A stretch of DNA of 64,000 nucleotides, from assembly GCF_000981805.1 (NCBI RefSeq), contig NZ_CP011132.1:3038001-3102000 (forward strand). Direction: 5' to 3'. Under the pieces are notes generated by a model, which worked only from the letters and a program-made list of their open reading frames with translations, searched no databases and had not been told where the DNA came from. Numbering within the stretch: position 1 is the first letter of the stretch; the number at the start of each line of letters is the position of its first letter. Origin of the DNA: Citrobacter amalonaticus Y19 (GTDB lineage: Bacteria > Pseudomonadota > Gammaproteobacteria > Enterobacterales > Enterobacteriaceae). The translations under genes were made by a program, and so were the position numbers. Below, piece by piece: positions 49,233 through 59,051 of this stretch.

Positions 49233-51806
49233 TTACTGCACTGCAACAATACGCTCGTCGTTTACTTCAAGACGAATCGTTTTGCCTGGAATTAACTCAC
49301 CAGACAGGATTTGCTGCGCCAACGGGTTTTCGATCTGCTGCTGAATTGCTCGTTTCAACGGACGAGCCCCATACACCGGATCATAACCATTCGCGCTCAG
49401 CAGTTTCAGCGCCTCGTCGGAGATGTGGATTTCATAGCCACGCTCTTCCAGACGTTTATACAGACGCTGCAGTTGGATCTTCGCAATAGAGGCGATGTGT
49501 TGTTCACCCAACGGATGGAATACAACAACCTCATCTATACGGTTTATGAATTCCGGGCGGAAGTTGTGACTCACCACGCCTAACACCAGGTCTTTCATAT
49601 GGCTGTAGTCCAGATCGCCGAAGCGTTCCTGAATCAGATCGGAACCCAGGTTCGAGGTCATAATGACCACCGTATTACGGAAGTCGACCGTTCTCCCCTG
49701 CCCGTCGGTCAGGCGCCCATCATCCAGTACCTGCAGAAGAATGTTGAACACATCAGGATGCGCTTTTTCAACTTCATCTAACAGAATGACGGAATAAGGA
49801 CGACGACGAACCGCTTCTGTCAGGTAACCGCCCTCTTCATAGCCGACATATCCCGGAGGCGCCCCCACCAGACGAGACACGGAGTGTTTCTCCATAAACT
49901 CGGACATGTCGATACGCACCATCGCATCATCGCTGTCAAACATAAAGTTTGCCAGCGCCTTACACAGCTCGGTTTTACCTACCCCGGTTGGGCCGAGGAA
50001 CAGGAACGAGCCAATCGGACGATTTGGATCGGCAAGACCTGCACGACTACGACGAATCGCGTTCGATACCGCTTCTACCGCTTCGTTCTGCCCGATCACG
50101 CGGCTGTGTAACTCCTGCTCCATACGCAACAGTTTTTCGCGCTCGCCTTCCAGCATTCTCGCAACCGGAATACCGGTCCAGCGCGCCAGCACTTCGGCAA
50201 TTTCCGCATCCGTCACTTTATTACGCAGCAGACGCATGGTTTTGCCTTCAGACTGGGTCGCGGCTTCCAGTTGTTTTTCCAGCTCAGGGATTTTGCCGTA
50301 CTGCAGTTCGGACATCCGCGCCAGATCGCCAACACGACGAGCCTGCTCAATGGCAATTTTCGCCTGTTCCAGCTCGGCCTTAATCGTTTGTGTTCCGGAG
50401 AGTGACGCTTTTTCCGCTTTCCACTCTTCTTCTAATTCAGAGTATTGACGCTCTTTGTCGTCCAGTTCTTCGTTAAGCATATCGAGACGTTTTTTACTCG
50501 CCTCATCAGACTCTTTCATCAGCGCTTGTTGTTCCAGTTTGAGCTGGATAATGCGGCGGTCAAGTCTGTCCAGCTCTTCCGGCTTGGAGTCAATCTGCAT
50601 GCGGATGCTGGATGCCGCTTCATCGATCAGGTCAATAGCTTTATCCGGCAACTGACGGTCAGCGATGTAGCGATGAGACAGCGTAGCCGCCGCAACGATC
50701 GCCGGGTCAGTAATCTGTACATGGTGATGCAGTTCATAGCGTTCTTTCAGACCACGCAGAATCGCGATGGTATCTTCCACTGAAGGCTCTGCCACGAACA
50801 CTTTCTGGAAACGACGTTCCAGTGCCGCATCTTTTTCGATGTACTGGCGATACTCGTCGAGCGTTGTCGCCCCTACGCAGTGCAGTTCCCCACGCGCCAG
50901 CGCCGGTTTTAGCATATTCCCGGCGTCCATTGCGCCATCCGCTTTACCCGCGCCCACCATCGTGTGCAGTTCGTCGATAAACAGGATGACATTCCCTTCC
51001 TGTTTGGAGAGATCGGTAAGTACGCCTTTTAAGCGCTCTTCAAATTCTCCACGGTATTTTGCCCCCGCCACCAGCGCGCCCATATCCAGCGCCAGAACGC
51101 GACGGCCTTTTAACCCTTCCGGGACTTCACCGTTAATGATTCGCTGTGCCAGCCCTTCAACAATCGCCGTTTTACCGACGCCAGGCTCACCAATTAACAC
51201 CGGGTTGTTTTTAGTACGACGTTGCAACACCTGAATGGTACGGCGGATCTCTTCATCACGGCCGATAACCGGGTCAAGTTTACCCTGCTCGGCACGTTCG
51301 GTCAGATCGACAGTGTATTTTTTCAAGGCCTGACGTTGGTCTTCAGCCCCCTGGTCATTCACGCTTTCACCTCCACGCATTTGTTCAATTGCCTGAGTAA
51401 TATTGGCGGTTGTTGCGCCAGCCGATTTCAGTAAATCGGGCAATGTACCGCGCGACTCAAGCGCCGCCAGAACGAACAGTTCTGACGAAATAAAGTTGTC
51501 CCCTCGCTTTTGCGCCAGCTTGTCGCAAAGATTCAGTACGCGCACCAGATCCTGAGACGGCTGGACATCGCCACCGGTGCCTTCCACCTGCGGTAAACGA
51601 CTCAGCGCCTGATCGATAGCTGTGCGTAGCTGTCCGGCATTAATGCCGGCAGAGGTTAATAAAGGACGTACCGATCCCCCTTCCTGATTCAGCAAGGCGC
51701 TCATTAAATGAAGAGGTTCGATGAATTGGTTGTCGTGCCCCAGTGCGAGCGACTGGGCATCGGCAAGAGCAAGCTGGAATTTGTTAGTAAGACGATCCAG
51801 ACGCAT
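49233..51806 (-). CDS. clpB: Disaggregase chaperone ClpB
   Basis: 857 aa. N domain, AAA1 with GEPGVGKT at 206-213, the coiled-coil M domain (about 410-520), AAA2 with GPTGVGKTE near 605. Hexameric; extracts polypeptides from aggregates with DnaK. ATG at 51806 used (MRLDRLTNKFQ); an internal GTG start commonly gives ClpB95. A sigma-32 promoter precedes it. Confidence 0.98.
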   Translation of the reverse strand: MRLDRLTNKFQLALADAQSLALGHDNQFIEPLHLMSALLNQEGGSVRPLLTSAGINAGQLRTAIDQALSRLPQVEGTGGDVQPSQDLVRVLNLCDKLAQKRGDNFISSELFVLAALESRGTLPDLLKSAGATTANITQAIEQMRGGESVNDQGAEDQRQALKKYTVDLTERAEQGKLDPVIGRDEEIRRTIQVLQRRTKNNPVLIGEPGVGKTAIVEGLAQRIINGEVPEGLKGRRVLALDMGALVAGAKYRGEFEERLKGVLTDLSKQEGNVILFIDELHTMVGAGKADGAMDAGNMLKPALARGELHCVGATTLDEYRQYIEKDAALERRFQKVFVAEPSVEDTIAILRGLKERYELHHHVQITDPAIVAAATLSHRYIADRQLPDKAIDLIDEAASSIRMQIDSKPEELDRLDRRIIQLKLEQQALMKESDEASKKRLDMLNEELDDKERQYSELEEEWKAEKASLSGTQTIKAELEQAKIAIEQARRVGDLARMSELQYGKIPELEKQLEAATQSEGKTMRLLRNKVTDAEIAEVLARWTGIPVARMLEGEREKLLRMEQELHSRVIGQNEAVEAVSNAIRRSRAGLADPNRPIGSFLFLGPTGVGKTELCKALANFMFDSDDAMVRIDMSEFMEKHSVSRLVGAPPGYVGYEEGGYLTEAVRRRPYSVILLDEVEKAHPDVFNILLQVLDDGRLTDGQGRTVDFRNTVVIMTSNLGSDLIQERFGDLDYSHMKDLVLGVVSHNFRPEFINRIDEVVVFHPLGEQHIASIAKIQLQRLYKRLEERGYEIHISDEALKLLSANGYDPVYGARPLKRAIQQQIENPLAQQILSGELIPGKTIRLEVNDERIVAVQ

Positions 51807-51845
51807 AACTCCTCCCATAACAGGTCAAATTTGCTACTGGAGATT

Positions 51846-51873
51846 AAATGAGGTCATCCCTCAATTATTCAAG
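51846..51873 (-). promoter_or_regulatory. Sigma-32 heat-shock promoter of clpB
   Basis: CTTGAA (51873-51868), 14 bp, CCTCATTT (51853-51846) on the minus strand, close to the sigma-32 consensus and to the known E. coli clpB promoter. Confidence 0.9.
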
Positions 51874-51935
51874 GTTATTGACCTGAATTATGTGAAAAGA
51901 AAATTACGCGTACCGGATCGTCTTGATTCTTTAGG

Positions 51936-52667
51936 TTATATCAGCCAAATAAAACTTGCCATACGCCCCGTGGTCTTGTCGCGACGATAAGAGAAGAAAG
52001 TCTCATTTTCACTAAAAGTACAGCGGTCACCACCATAAATTTGCTCAATACCAACCTTTGCCAGGCGCTGACGCGCAAGCTGATAAATATTCGCCAGATA
52101 TTTTTCACCGCGCGGCACAAAGGCTTCATGCGCGTTAGCCTCTTTGGCGATAAACGCCTCGCGCACCTCTGGCCCCACTTCAAACGCCGCAGGACCAATC
52201 GCCGGACCTAACCAGGCAAGAATATTTTCTGGCTTGTCGACAAAGCAGGCCACCGTCTCTTCCAGTACGCCTTCACATAATCCACGCCAGCCCGCATGGG
52301 CTGCCGCCACTTCGGTACCCGCCCGGTTACAGAACAATACGGGCAGACAGTCCGCCGTCATCACCGCGCAAACGGCACCTGGCGTATTACTGTATGATGC
52401 ATCCGCCCGTTTAGAGGCGTAAGGCTCGCCGGTCAGCTTCAGGACATCTTTTCCATGAACCTGCTCCAGCCAGACGGGGTTTGAAGGCAGATTGCCCGCA
52501 GCAAACAGGCGTCTGCGGTTCTCGTCGACATGCTCCGGGTTATCGCCACAGTGGGCACCCAGATTTAATGCATCATACGGCGGCAAACTCACGCCGCCAG
52601 TACGGGTCGAACTGCAGGCCGCCACCCCTTTCGGTAGAGGCCACTGCGGGACAATAAGCTCACTCAT
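51936..52667 (-). CDS. pgeF: Peptidoglycan editing factor / laccase-domain protein YfiH
   Basis: 243 aa, DUF152 family. Metal-site motifs TADCLPVLFCN and AAHAGWRGL. Homologues act on purine nucleosides, and E. coli PgeF keeps L-Ser out of peptidoglycan precursors. Start overlaps the rluD stop by 4 bp, so it follows rluD in an operon. Confidence 0.94.
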   Translation of the reverse strand: MSELIVPQWPLPKGVAACSSTRTGGVSLPPYDALNLGAHCGDNPEHVDENRRRLFAAGNLPSNPVWLEQVHGKDVLKLTGEPYASKRADASYSNTPGAVCAVMTADCLPVLFCNRAGTEVAAAHAGWRGLCEGVLEETVACFVDKPENILAWLGPAIGPAAFEVGPEVREAFIAKEANAHEAFVPRGEKYLANIYQLARQRLAKVGIEQIYGGDRCTFSENETFFSYRRDKTTGRMASFIWLI

Positions 52668-53644
52668 AGCCAGGCCACGTCATCCTTATGCTCTTCGAAA
52701 TCTGCGCGCATCGCGTCAATCAGTTCAACCATATCCTGCGGGATCGGCGCATGCCATTCCATTTCGATACCGGAAATAGGGTGATACAAACGCAGCATAG
52801 TGGCATGCAGCGCCTGACGGTCGAATTTACGCAGCGTAGAGATAAACACATCCGACGCCCCTTTCGGCGGACGCGGACGGCCACCGTACACCTGATCGCC
52901 CACCAGCGGATGGGTAATATGCGCCATGTGCACGCGGATCTGGTGCGTACGCCCGGTCTCCAGACGCAACCGCAGACGCGTGTGCACACGGAAGTGTTCC
53001 ATGATGCGATAGTGCGTCACCGCCGGTTTACCCATCGGATGCACCGCCATATGGGTACGCTTCGTCGGGTGACGGCTGATAGGTTCTTCCACCGTGCCGC
53101 CTGCGGTCATATGACCGATCGCTACCGCTTCGTATTCACGGGTGATCTCACGCAACTGCAGCGCTTCAACCAGACGCGTCTGCGCCGGGACGGTTTTCGC
53201 GACCACCATCAGCCCGGTGGTGTCTTTATCCAGACGATGGACAATACCCGCTCGCGGAACATCAGCAATCGGCGGATAATAATGCAGTAACGCATTCAGA
53301 ACCGTGCCGTCCGGATTGCCCGCGCCAGGGTGGACAACCAGATCGCGCGGCTTGTTGATAACAATGATGTCATCATCTTCATAAACGATATCCAGTGGGA
53401 TATCCTGAGGCTCGAAGCGGATTTCTTCATCGATTTCAGCATCGATGGCGACCAGCTCTCCGCCTAACACTTTTTCTTTAGGTTTGTCGCAAAGTTTACC
53501 GTTGACCAACACGCGCTTATCAAGAATCCAATCTTTTATGCGCGATCGCGAATAATCAGGGAACATTTCGGCCAAAGCTTGATCTAAGCGTTGACCGAGT
53601 TGATTTTCGGATACTGTTGCGGTGAGTTGTACTCGTTGTGCCAT
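52664..53644 (-). CDS. rluD: 23S rRNA pseudouridine 1911/1915/1917 synthase
   Basis: 326 aa. N-terminal S4 domain (about 18-75), then the RluA-family catalytic domain with Asp139 in HRLDKDTTGL. Modifies helix 69 of 23S rRNA. Divergent from bamD. Confidence 0.98.
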   Translation of the reverse strand: MAQRVQLTATVSENQLGQRLDQALAEMFPDYSRSRIKDWILDKRVLVNGKLCDKPKEKVLGGELVAIDAEIDEEIRFEPQDIPLDIVYEDDDIIVINKPRDLVVHPGAGNPDGTVLNALLHYYPPIADVPRAGIVHRLDKDTTGLMVVAKTVPAQTRLVEALQLREITREYEAVAIGHMTAGGTVEEPISRHPTKRTHMAVHPMGKPAVTHYRIMEHFRVHTRLRLRLETGRTHQIRVHMAHITHPLVGDQVYGGRPRPPKGASDVFISTLRKFDRQALHATMLRLYHPISGIEMEWHAPIPQDMVELIDAMRADFEEHKDDVAWL

Positions 53645-53774
53645 ATACAGCTTCTTCGTTTATCGTTGGGTTTTACGGCTTTGCCGTTTAATATAGTGTG
53701 CTATTGTAGCTGGTCTTAACCGGGAGCAGGAACAGAGAATCTCCCGTAAACATTTTGAGGAAAGTCAAAACGTC

Positions 53775-54512
53775 ATGACGCGCATGAAATATCTGGTGGC
53801 AGCAGCCACGTTGAGCCTGTTTTTGGCGGGTTGCTCTGGTTCAAAGGAAGAGGTGCCCGATAATCCGCCTAATGAAATCTACGCGACTGCTCAGCAAAAG
53901 CTGCAGGACGGTAACTGGAAACAGGCAATAACGCAATTGGAAGCGTTGGATAATCGCTATCCATTTGGTCCTTATTCTCAGCAGGTGCAGTTAGATCTCA
54001 TCTACGCCTACTACAAAAATGCCGATCTGCCGCTTGCTCAGGCTGCTATCGATCGCTTTATCCGCCTGAATCCGACGCATCCTAACATTGATTATGTCAT
54101 GTATATGCGTGGTCTGACCAATATGGCGTTAGATGACAGCGCATTACAAGGGTTCTTTGGTGTCGATCGTAGTGACCGCGATCCTCAGCATGCACGAGCT
54201 GCGTTCAATGACTTTTCGAAACTGGTTCGCGGTTATCCGAACAGCCAGTACACCACCGACGCCACCAAACGTCTGGTGTTCCTGAAAGATCGTCTGGCGA
54301 AGTATGAGTACTCCGTTGCAGATTACTACACCCAACGCGGCGCATGGGTTGCCGTGGTTAACCGTGTAGAAGGCATGTTGCGTGATTTCCCGGATACACA
54401 GGCAACGCGTGACGCCCTGCCGCTGATGGAAAATGCCTATCGCGAAATGCAGATGACGGCGCAGGCTGACAAAGTGGCGAAAATTATCGCCTCCAACAGC
54501 AGCAACACCTGA
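53775..54512 (+). CDS. bamD: Outer membrane assembly lipoprotein BamD
   Basis: 245 aa. Lipobox FLAGC with Cys20 and five TPR-type repeats (QQVQLDLIYAYYKNADLPLA and similar). Essential member of the BAM complex that inserts beta-barrel proteins in the outer membrane. Confidence 0.98.
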   Translation: MTRMKYLVAAATLSLFLAGCSGSKEEVPDNPPNEIYATAQQKLQDGNWKQAITQLEALDNRYPFGPYSQQVQLDLIYAYYKNADLPLAQAAIDRFIRLNPTHPNIDYVMYMRGLTNMALDDSALQGFFGVDRSDRDPQHARAAFNDFSKLVRGYPNSQYTTDATKRLVFLKDRLAKYEYSVADYYTQRGAWVAVVNRVEGMLRDFPDTQATRDALPLMENAYREMQMTAQADKVAKIIASNSSNT

Positions 54513-54527
54513 TCGATTTTCAGATGC

Positions 54528-54557
54528 AAAAACGGCAGCCCTTGAGCTGCCGTTTTA
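54528..54557 (+). terminator. bamD terminator
   Basis: AAAACGGCAGC cctt-type loop GCTGCCGTTTT hairpin, 16 bp after bamD. Confidence 0.92.
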
Positions 54558-54704
54558 TTATCCGTTTCGCGTCGTGACGCTGATGACTTTTGCGTGACGC
54601 AACCCATCAAATATGGCCTGCTTTCTGGCTTTCCTCAAGTTAAAAATCACCTCTTCCTGCGATAACTCACAAAAAGGTTTCCTTGACAAAAAGTGACAGA
54701 ATAA

Positions 54705-54746
54705 TGTGATTCAAATCACACATTTTGACATTAGGAACGGTATGCT
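54705..54746 (+). promoter_or_regulatory. raiA promoter with CRP site
   Basis: TGTGATTCAAATCACA (54705-54720) is a perfect CRP core. A -10-like TATGCT at 54741-54746 would put the CRP centre near -41, a class II arrangement. The start site is inferred. Confidence 0.7.
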
Positions 54747-54783
54747 GGAATCACCAAGACGGGAAAGACAAGAGGTAAAATTT

Positions 54784-55122
54784 ATGACAATGAACATTAC
54801 CAGTAAACAAATGGAAATTACTCCGGCAATTCGCCAACATGTCGCAGACCGTCTCGCCAAACTTGAAAAATGGCAAACTCATCTAATTAATCCGCATATC
54901 ATTCTGTCCAAGGAGCCACAGGGTTTCATTGCTGATGCCACCATCAATACACCGAACGGACATCTGGTCGCCAGCGCAAAACACGAAGATATGTATACCG
55001 CCATTAACGATTTGATCAACAAGCTGGAACGGCAGCTCAATAAAGTGCAGCACAAAGGCGAAGCCCGTCGTGCAACAACTTCAGTAAAAGACGCCAACTT
55101 CGTCGACGCAGAAGAAGAGTAG
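54784..55122 (+). CDS. raiA: Ribosome-associated inhibitor RaiA (YfiA)
   Basis: 112 aa, short HPF family. Starts MTMNITSKQMEITPAIRQHV after AGAGGTAAAATTT, and ends in an acidic tail (DAEEE). It binds the 30S decoding site in stationary or cold phase and opposes 100S dimer formation. The longer frame from 54706 starts in the CRP site. Confidence 0.97.
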   Translation: MTMNITSKQMEITPAIRQHVADRLAKLEKWQTHLINPHIILSKEPQGFIADATINTPNGHLVASAKHEDMYTAINDLINKLERQLNKVQHKGEARRATTSVKDANFVDAEEE

Positions 55123-55145
55123 TCCCTTACATTGAGTGTATCGCC

Positions 55146-55169
55146 AACGCGCCTTCGGGCGCGTTTTTT
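55146..55169 (+). terminator. raiA terminator
   Basis: AACGCGCC ttcg GGCGCGTT hairpin with UUCG loop followed by TTTT, 23 bp after the raiA stop. Confidence 0.94.
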
Positions 55170-55170
55170 G

Positions 55171-55199
55171 TTGACAGGGTGAAAACAGTACGGGTACTT
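55171..55199 (+). promoter_or_regulatory. pheA promoter
   Basis: TTGACA (55171-55176), 17 bp, GTACTT (55194-55199). The -10 is weaker than in E. coli, where the aligned base run reads TATACT. Confidence 0.65.
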
Positions 55200-55225
55200 T
55201 ACTCACATCACTTAAGGAAACTGAT

Positions 55226-55273
55226 ATGAAACTCACCCCGTTCTTCTTCGCATTCTTTTTTACCTTCCCCTGA
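55226..55273 (+). CDS. pheL: pheA leader peptide
   Basis: 15 residues MKLTPFFFAFFFTFP with seven Phe codons, preceded by AAGGAAA. Ribosome stalling at Phe codons when Phe-tRNA is scarce prevents the downstream terminator. Differs from E. coli only at residues 3-4. Confidence 0.97.
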   Translation: MKLTPFFFAFFFTFP

Positions 55274-55318
55274 ATGGGAGGCTTTCGTCGTGTGAAAAAG
55301 AATGCGAAGACGAACAAT

Positions 55319-55347
55319 AAGGCCTCCCACACCGGGGGGCCTTTTTT
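55319..55347 (+). terminator. pheA attenuator
   Basis: GGCCTCCC acacc GGGGGGCC stem followed by TTTTTT (55342-55347), 48 bp after pheL. An earlier segment (GGGAGGC at 55276-55282) can pair as antiterminator. Confidence 0.95.
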
Positions 55348-55371
55348 ATTGATAACAATAAAGGCAACACT

Positions 55372-56532
55372 ATGACATCGGAAAACCCATTACTGGCGCT
55401 GCGCGATAAAATCAGCACGCTGGATGAAAAATTGCTGGCGTTACTGGCCGAGCGACGAGGGCTGGCGGTTGAAGTCGGCAAAGCCAAGCTCGAGTCCCAT
55501 CGCCCGGTGCGGGATATCGACCGCGAACGCGATCTGCTGGACAGACTGATTACGCTTGGCAAAGCGCATCATCTTGATGCGCACTACATCACCCGCCTTT
55601 TTCAGCTCATCATCGAAGATTCCGTTCTCACCCAGCAGGCGCTACTCCAGCAACACCTGAATAAAACCAACCCGCATTCCGCGCGCGTGGCATTCCTGGG
55701 ACCAAAAGGTTCTTACTCACATCTCGCGGCACGTCAGTACGCAGCACGTCACTTTGAACAGTTTATTGAAAGCGGCTGTGCAAAATTCGCTGATATTTTT
55801 AATCAGGTCGAAACCGGCCAGGCCGACTACGCGGTCGTGCCAATTGAAAACACCAGCTCCGGTGGAATTAACGATGTCTACGATCTGCTGCAACACACGA
55901 CGCTGTCCATTGTGGGCGAAATGACGATCGCTATCGACCACTGCGTGCTGGTTTGCGGAACAACAAACCTGGACACCATCGAAACGGTGTACAGCCATCC
56001 GCAGCCGTTCCAGCAGTGCAGCAAGTTTCTCAGTCGTTATCCGCACTGGAAAATTGAGTACACCGAAAGCACGTCCGCCGCGATGGAAAAGGTCGCTCAG
56101 GCGAACTCTCCACGCGTGGCCGCACTCGGAAGCGAAGCCGGTGGCGTGCTGCACGGTTTACAGGTTCTGGAACGTATTGAAGCGAATCAGACGCAGAACA
56201 TCACTCGCTTCATTGTGCTGGCGCGTAAAGCGATCAACGTCTCCGACCAGGTGCCGGCGAAAACCACGCTGCTGATGGCGACAGGACAACAGGCCGGTGC
56301 CCTGGTGGAAGCGCTGCTGGTGATGCGTAATCACAATCTGATCATGACCAAACTGGAATCCCGCCCCATACACGGCAATCCGTGGGAAGAGATGTTTTAT
56401 CTCGACATCCAGGCCAATCTGGAATCCCCACAGATGCAAAAAGCGCTCAGAGAGTTGGGCGAAATTACTCGCTCCATGAAGGTGCTGGGCTGCTATCCCA
56501 GTGAGAACGTGGTGCCCGTCGATCCGAGCTGA
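55372..56532 (+). CDS. pheA: Bifunctional chorismate mutase/prephenate dehydratase
   Basis: 386 aa. Chorismate mutase about 1-95, prephenate dehydratase about 105-285, ACT regulatory domain about 299-386 with TKLESRP and GALVEALL phenylalanine-binding motifs. Chorismate to phenylpyruvate, feedback-inhibited by Phe. Controlled by the pheL attenuator. Confidence 0.98.
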   Translation: MTSENPLLALRDKISTLDEKLLALLAERRGLAVEVGKAKLESHRPVRDIDRERDLLDRLITLGKAHHLDAHYITRLFQLIIEDSVLTQQALLQQHLNKTNPHSARVAFLGPKGSYSHLAARQYAARHFEQFIESGCAKFADIFNQVETGQADYAVVPIENTSSGGINDVYDLLQHTTLSIVGEMTIAIDHCVLVCGTTNLDTIETVYSHPQPFQQCSKFLSRYPHWKIEYTESTSAAMEKVAQANSPRVAALGSEAGGVLHGLQVLERIEANQTQNITRFIVLARKAINVSDQVPAKTTLLMATGQQAGALVEALLVMRNHNLIMTKLESRPIHGNPWEEMFYLDIQANLESPQMQKALRELGEITRSMKVLGCYPSENVVPVDPS

Positions 56533-56544
56533 CAATCTTAATTT

Positions 56545-56624
56545 TCCGGATGGCGCTACGCTTATCCGGCCTACAATTCATGCGACTTTTGTAGGCCGGA
56601 TAAGGCGAAGCCAACATCCGGCAT
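56545..56624. repeat. REP/BIME pair between pheA and tyrA
   Basis: Two inverted REP units: CCGGATGGCGCTACGCTTA with CCGGCCTAC, and GTAGGCCGGATAAGGCG with CATCCGGCAT. Lies between convergent pheA and tyrA. Confidence 0.92.
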
Positions 56625-56634
56625 CATCCTGCCA

Positions 56635-57756
56635 TTACTGTCGACTGTCATTCGCCTGGCGTAATAGCGTACGACTTTCGCTCTGGAAACGCTTCGCGTA
56701 ATCACCAAACCAGTGCTCTACTTTGCGGAAGCTGTCGATAAACGCCTGTTTATCCCCCTGCTCCAGCAGGCCGATCGCGTCGCCAAAACGCTTATAGTAA
56801 CGCTTAATCAGCGCCAGATTGCTCTCCGACGACATGATGATATCGGCGTAAAGCTGCGGATCCTGGGCAAACAGTCGTCCCACCATCGCCAGTTCAAGAC
56901 GATAAATCGGTGAAGAGAGTGCCAGCAGTTGTTCAAGCTGCACGTTTTCTTCTGCCAGATGCAGACCATAGGCAAACGTCGCAAAGTGGCGCAGCGCCTG
57001 AATGAACGCCATGTTCTGGTCGTGCTCGACGGCGCTGATACGGTGCAGTCGTGCGCCCCAGACCTGAATCTGCTCCAGGAACCACTGATAGGCTTCCGGA
57101 TGGCGCCCATCGCACCAGACCACCACCTGCTTGGCCAGGCTACCGCTGTCCGGACCGAACATCGGGTGCAGCCCGAGCACTGGGCCATCGTGCGCCGCCA
57201 GCATCGCCTGTAAGGGACCATTTTTCACCGAAGCCAGATCGACCAGGATGCAGTCAGCCGGCAAAGGCGGTAACTTGCCGATCACCGATTCCGTCAGATG
57301 GATCGGGACGCTGACGATCACCATCCCGGCATCCGCGACGATCTCCTGCGCGCGATCCCAGTCATGCTGTTCGAGGATCCGCACCTGATAACCCGACAGG
57401 GTGAGCATTTTCTCGAACAACCGCCCCATCTGCCCGCCCCCGCCGACAATGACCACCGGGCGCAGAGAAGGACACAGCGTCTTAAACCCTTTATCGTTTT
57501 CGCTGGAATAGGACTCACGCATCACCCGGCGCAGCACGTCTTCAATCAGATCGGGCGGTACGCCGAGCGCTTCCGCTTCCGCACGGCGCGACGCCAGCAT
57601 CGAGGCTTCGCGCTCTGGTACGTAAATCGGCAGGCCAAAGCGGCTTTTGACTTCACCGACCTCTGCCACCAGTTCCAGACGGCGCGCCAGCAAATCCAGC
57701 AGCGCCTTGTCTACTTCATCAATTTGATCGCGTAATGCGGTCAACTCAGCAACCAT
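56635..57756 (-). CDS. tyrA: Bifunctional chorismate mutase/prephenate dehydrogenase
   Basis: 373 aa. Chorismate mutase about 1-90, then the dehydrogenase with NAD motif GGGGQMGRLFEKM near 104 and LHPMFGPDSG. Makes 4-hydroxyphenylpyruvate for tyrosine. Starts 10 bp after aroF; the pair is a TyrR operon. Confidence 0.98.
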   Translation of the reverse strand: MVAELTALRDQIDEVDKALLDLLARRLELVAEVGEVKSRFGLPIYVPEREASMLASRRAEAEALGVPPDLIEDVLRRVMRESYSSENDKGFKTLCPSLRPVVIVGGGGQMGRLFEKMLTLSGYQVRILEQHDWDRAQEIVADAGMVIVSVPIHLTESVIGKLPPLPADCILVDLASVKNGPLQAMLAAHDGPVLGLHPMFGPDSGSLAKQVVVWCDGRHPEAYQWFLEQIQVWGARLHRISAVEHDQNMAFIQALRHFATFAYGLHLAEENVQLEQLLALSSPIYRLELAMVGRLFAQDPQLYADIIMSSESNLALIKRYYKRFGDAIGLLEQGDKQAFIDSFRKVEHWFGDYAKRFQSESRTLLRQANDSRQ

Positions 57757-57766
57757 AACGAACCTC

Positions 57767-58837
57767 TTAAGCCTGGCGCGCCGCCAACTGGCCGTTCAAG
57801 TCTTTGTTGATTTCACGCAGCAACGCGTCCGTCATTTCCCAACTGATGCAGGCATCGGTAACGGACACGCCGTACTTCATTTCGCTGCGCGGTTGCTCGG
57901 AGGACTGGTTGCCTTCGTGAATGTTACTTTCAATCATCAGGCCGATGATTGAGCGGTTGCCATCTTTAATTTGCGCAACCACCGACTCCGCCACGGCAGG
58001 CTGACGACGGTAATCTTTATTGGAATTACCATGACTGCAATCTACCATCAGTGACGGCCGCAGTCCCGCCTGCTCCATCTCTTTTTCGCACTGGGCGACG
58101 TCTGCCGGGCTGTAGTTAGGCGCTTTACCGCCGCGCAGGATCACATGCCCGTCCGGGTTACCCTGAGTTTGTAGCAGCGCAACCTGTCCGGCCTGGTTAA
58201 TACCGACAAAACGGTGCGACTGCGCCGCGGCGCGCATGGCGTTGATCGCCGTTGCCAGACTGCCGTCGGTGCCGTTTTTGAAACCCACTGGCATCGACAG
58301 ACCCGACGCCATTTCACGGTGCGTTTGTGATTCCGTGGTGCGCGCGCCAATCGCCGACCAGCTAAACAGATCGCCCAGGTACTGCGGGCTGTTCGGATCC
58401 AGCGCTTCCGTCGCCAGCGGCAGTCCCATGTCGACCAGTTCAAGCAGCAGTCGACGCGCAATTTTCAGCCCCGCTTCAACGTCAAAGGAGCCATCCATAT
58501 GAGGATCGTTAATTAACCCTTTCCAGCCAACGGTGGTACGGGGTTTTTCAAAATAGACGCGCATCACCAGATAGAGGCTATCGCTGACCTCTGCGGCAAG
58601 GGCTTTAAACCGACGAGCATATTCCAGGGCCGTTTCAGGATCGTGAATGGAGCACGGACCACACACCACCAACAGGCGCGGATCGCGACCGGCAATGATG
58701 TCAGAAATGGTTTTACGCGACTGGGCGATTTGCGCCTCTTGCGCCAGGCTCAGCGGGAATTCCGCTTTAAGTTGTTCCGGGGTCATCAGAACCTGTTCGT
58801 CGGTAATATGTACGTTGTTCAGCGCGTCTTTTTGCAT
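57767..58837 (-). CDS. aroF: DAHP synthase, tyrosine-sensitive
   Basis: 356 aa. Condenses PEP and erythrose-4-P in the first step of the shikimate pathway. Family motifs VVCGPCSIHD, KPRTTVGWKGLINDPHMDGS and GARTTESQTHREMASGLS are present. N-terminal MQKDALNNVHITDEQ matches AroF rather than AroG or AroH. TyrR boxes lie upstream. Confidence 0.97.
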   Translation of the reverse strand: MQKDALNNVHITDEQVLMTPEQLKAEFPLSLAQEAQIAQSRKTISDIIAGRDPRLLVVCGPCSIHDPETALEYARRFKALAAEVSDSLYLVMRVYFEKPRTTVGWKGLINDPHMDGSFDVEAGLKIARRLLLELVDMGLPLATEALDPNSPQYLGDLFSWSAIGARTTESQTHREMASGLSMPVGFKNGTDGSLATAINAMRAAAQSHRFVGINQAGQVALLQTQGNPDGHVILRGGKAPNYSPADVAQCEKEMEQAGLRPSLMVDCSHGNSNKDYRRQPAVAESVVAQIKDGNRSIIGLMIESNIHEGNQSSEQPRSEMKYGVSVTDACISWEMTDALLREINKDLNGQLAARQA

Positions 58838-58930
58838 GATGGCGATCCTGTTTTAGCTCGTTTGCGATAGTTTTCCTCAGTGAGGATGACGTAACGATAA
58901 CACAACGAGTAAAGATATCAATCCAAAATA

Positions 58931-59001
58931 CGTAAACATTACTTTACAATGATGATACTAGTCCGATTTAACGCCTCACAAGTCGTACAAAATAATTTAC
59001 A
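58931..59001. promoter_or_regulatory. TyrR boxes upstream of aroF
   Basis: CGTAAA-N6-TTTACA (58931-58948) and CGTACA-N6-TTTACA (58984-59001) fit TGTAAA-N6-TTTACA with one or two mismatches. They are 53 bp apart, in the aroF-yfiL spacer, so tyrosine-bound TyrR repression of aroF-tyrA is expected. Confidence 0.85.
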
Positions 59002-59051
59002 CGTGTTTATTGCGCGATCCGCTATGCTTTGAAAAAACAGGAGAACGGGCA

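Noticed and set aside
51807..51935. RyfD-type sRNA near clpB
   Set aside because: I could not recall or see a sequence match good enough to annotate one; only the sigma-32 promoter is supported.
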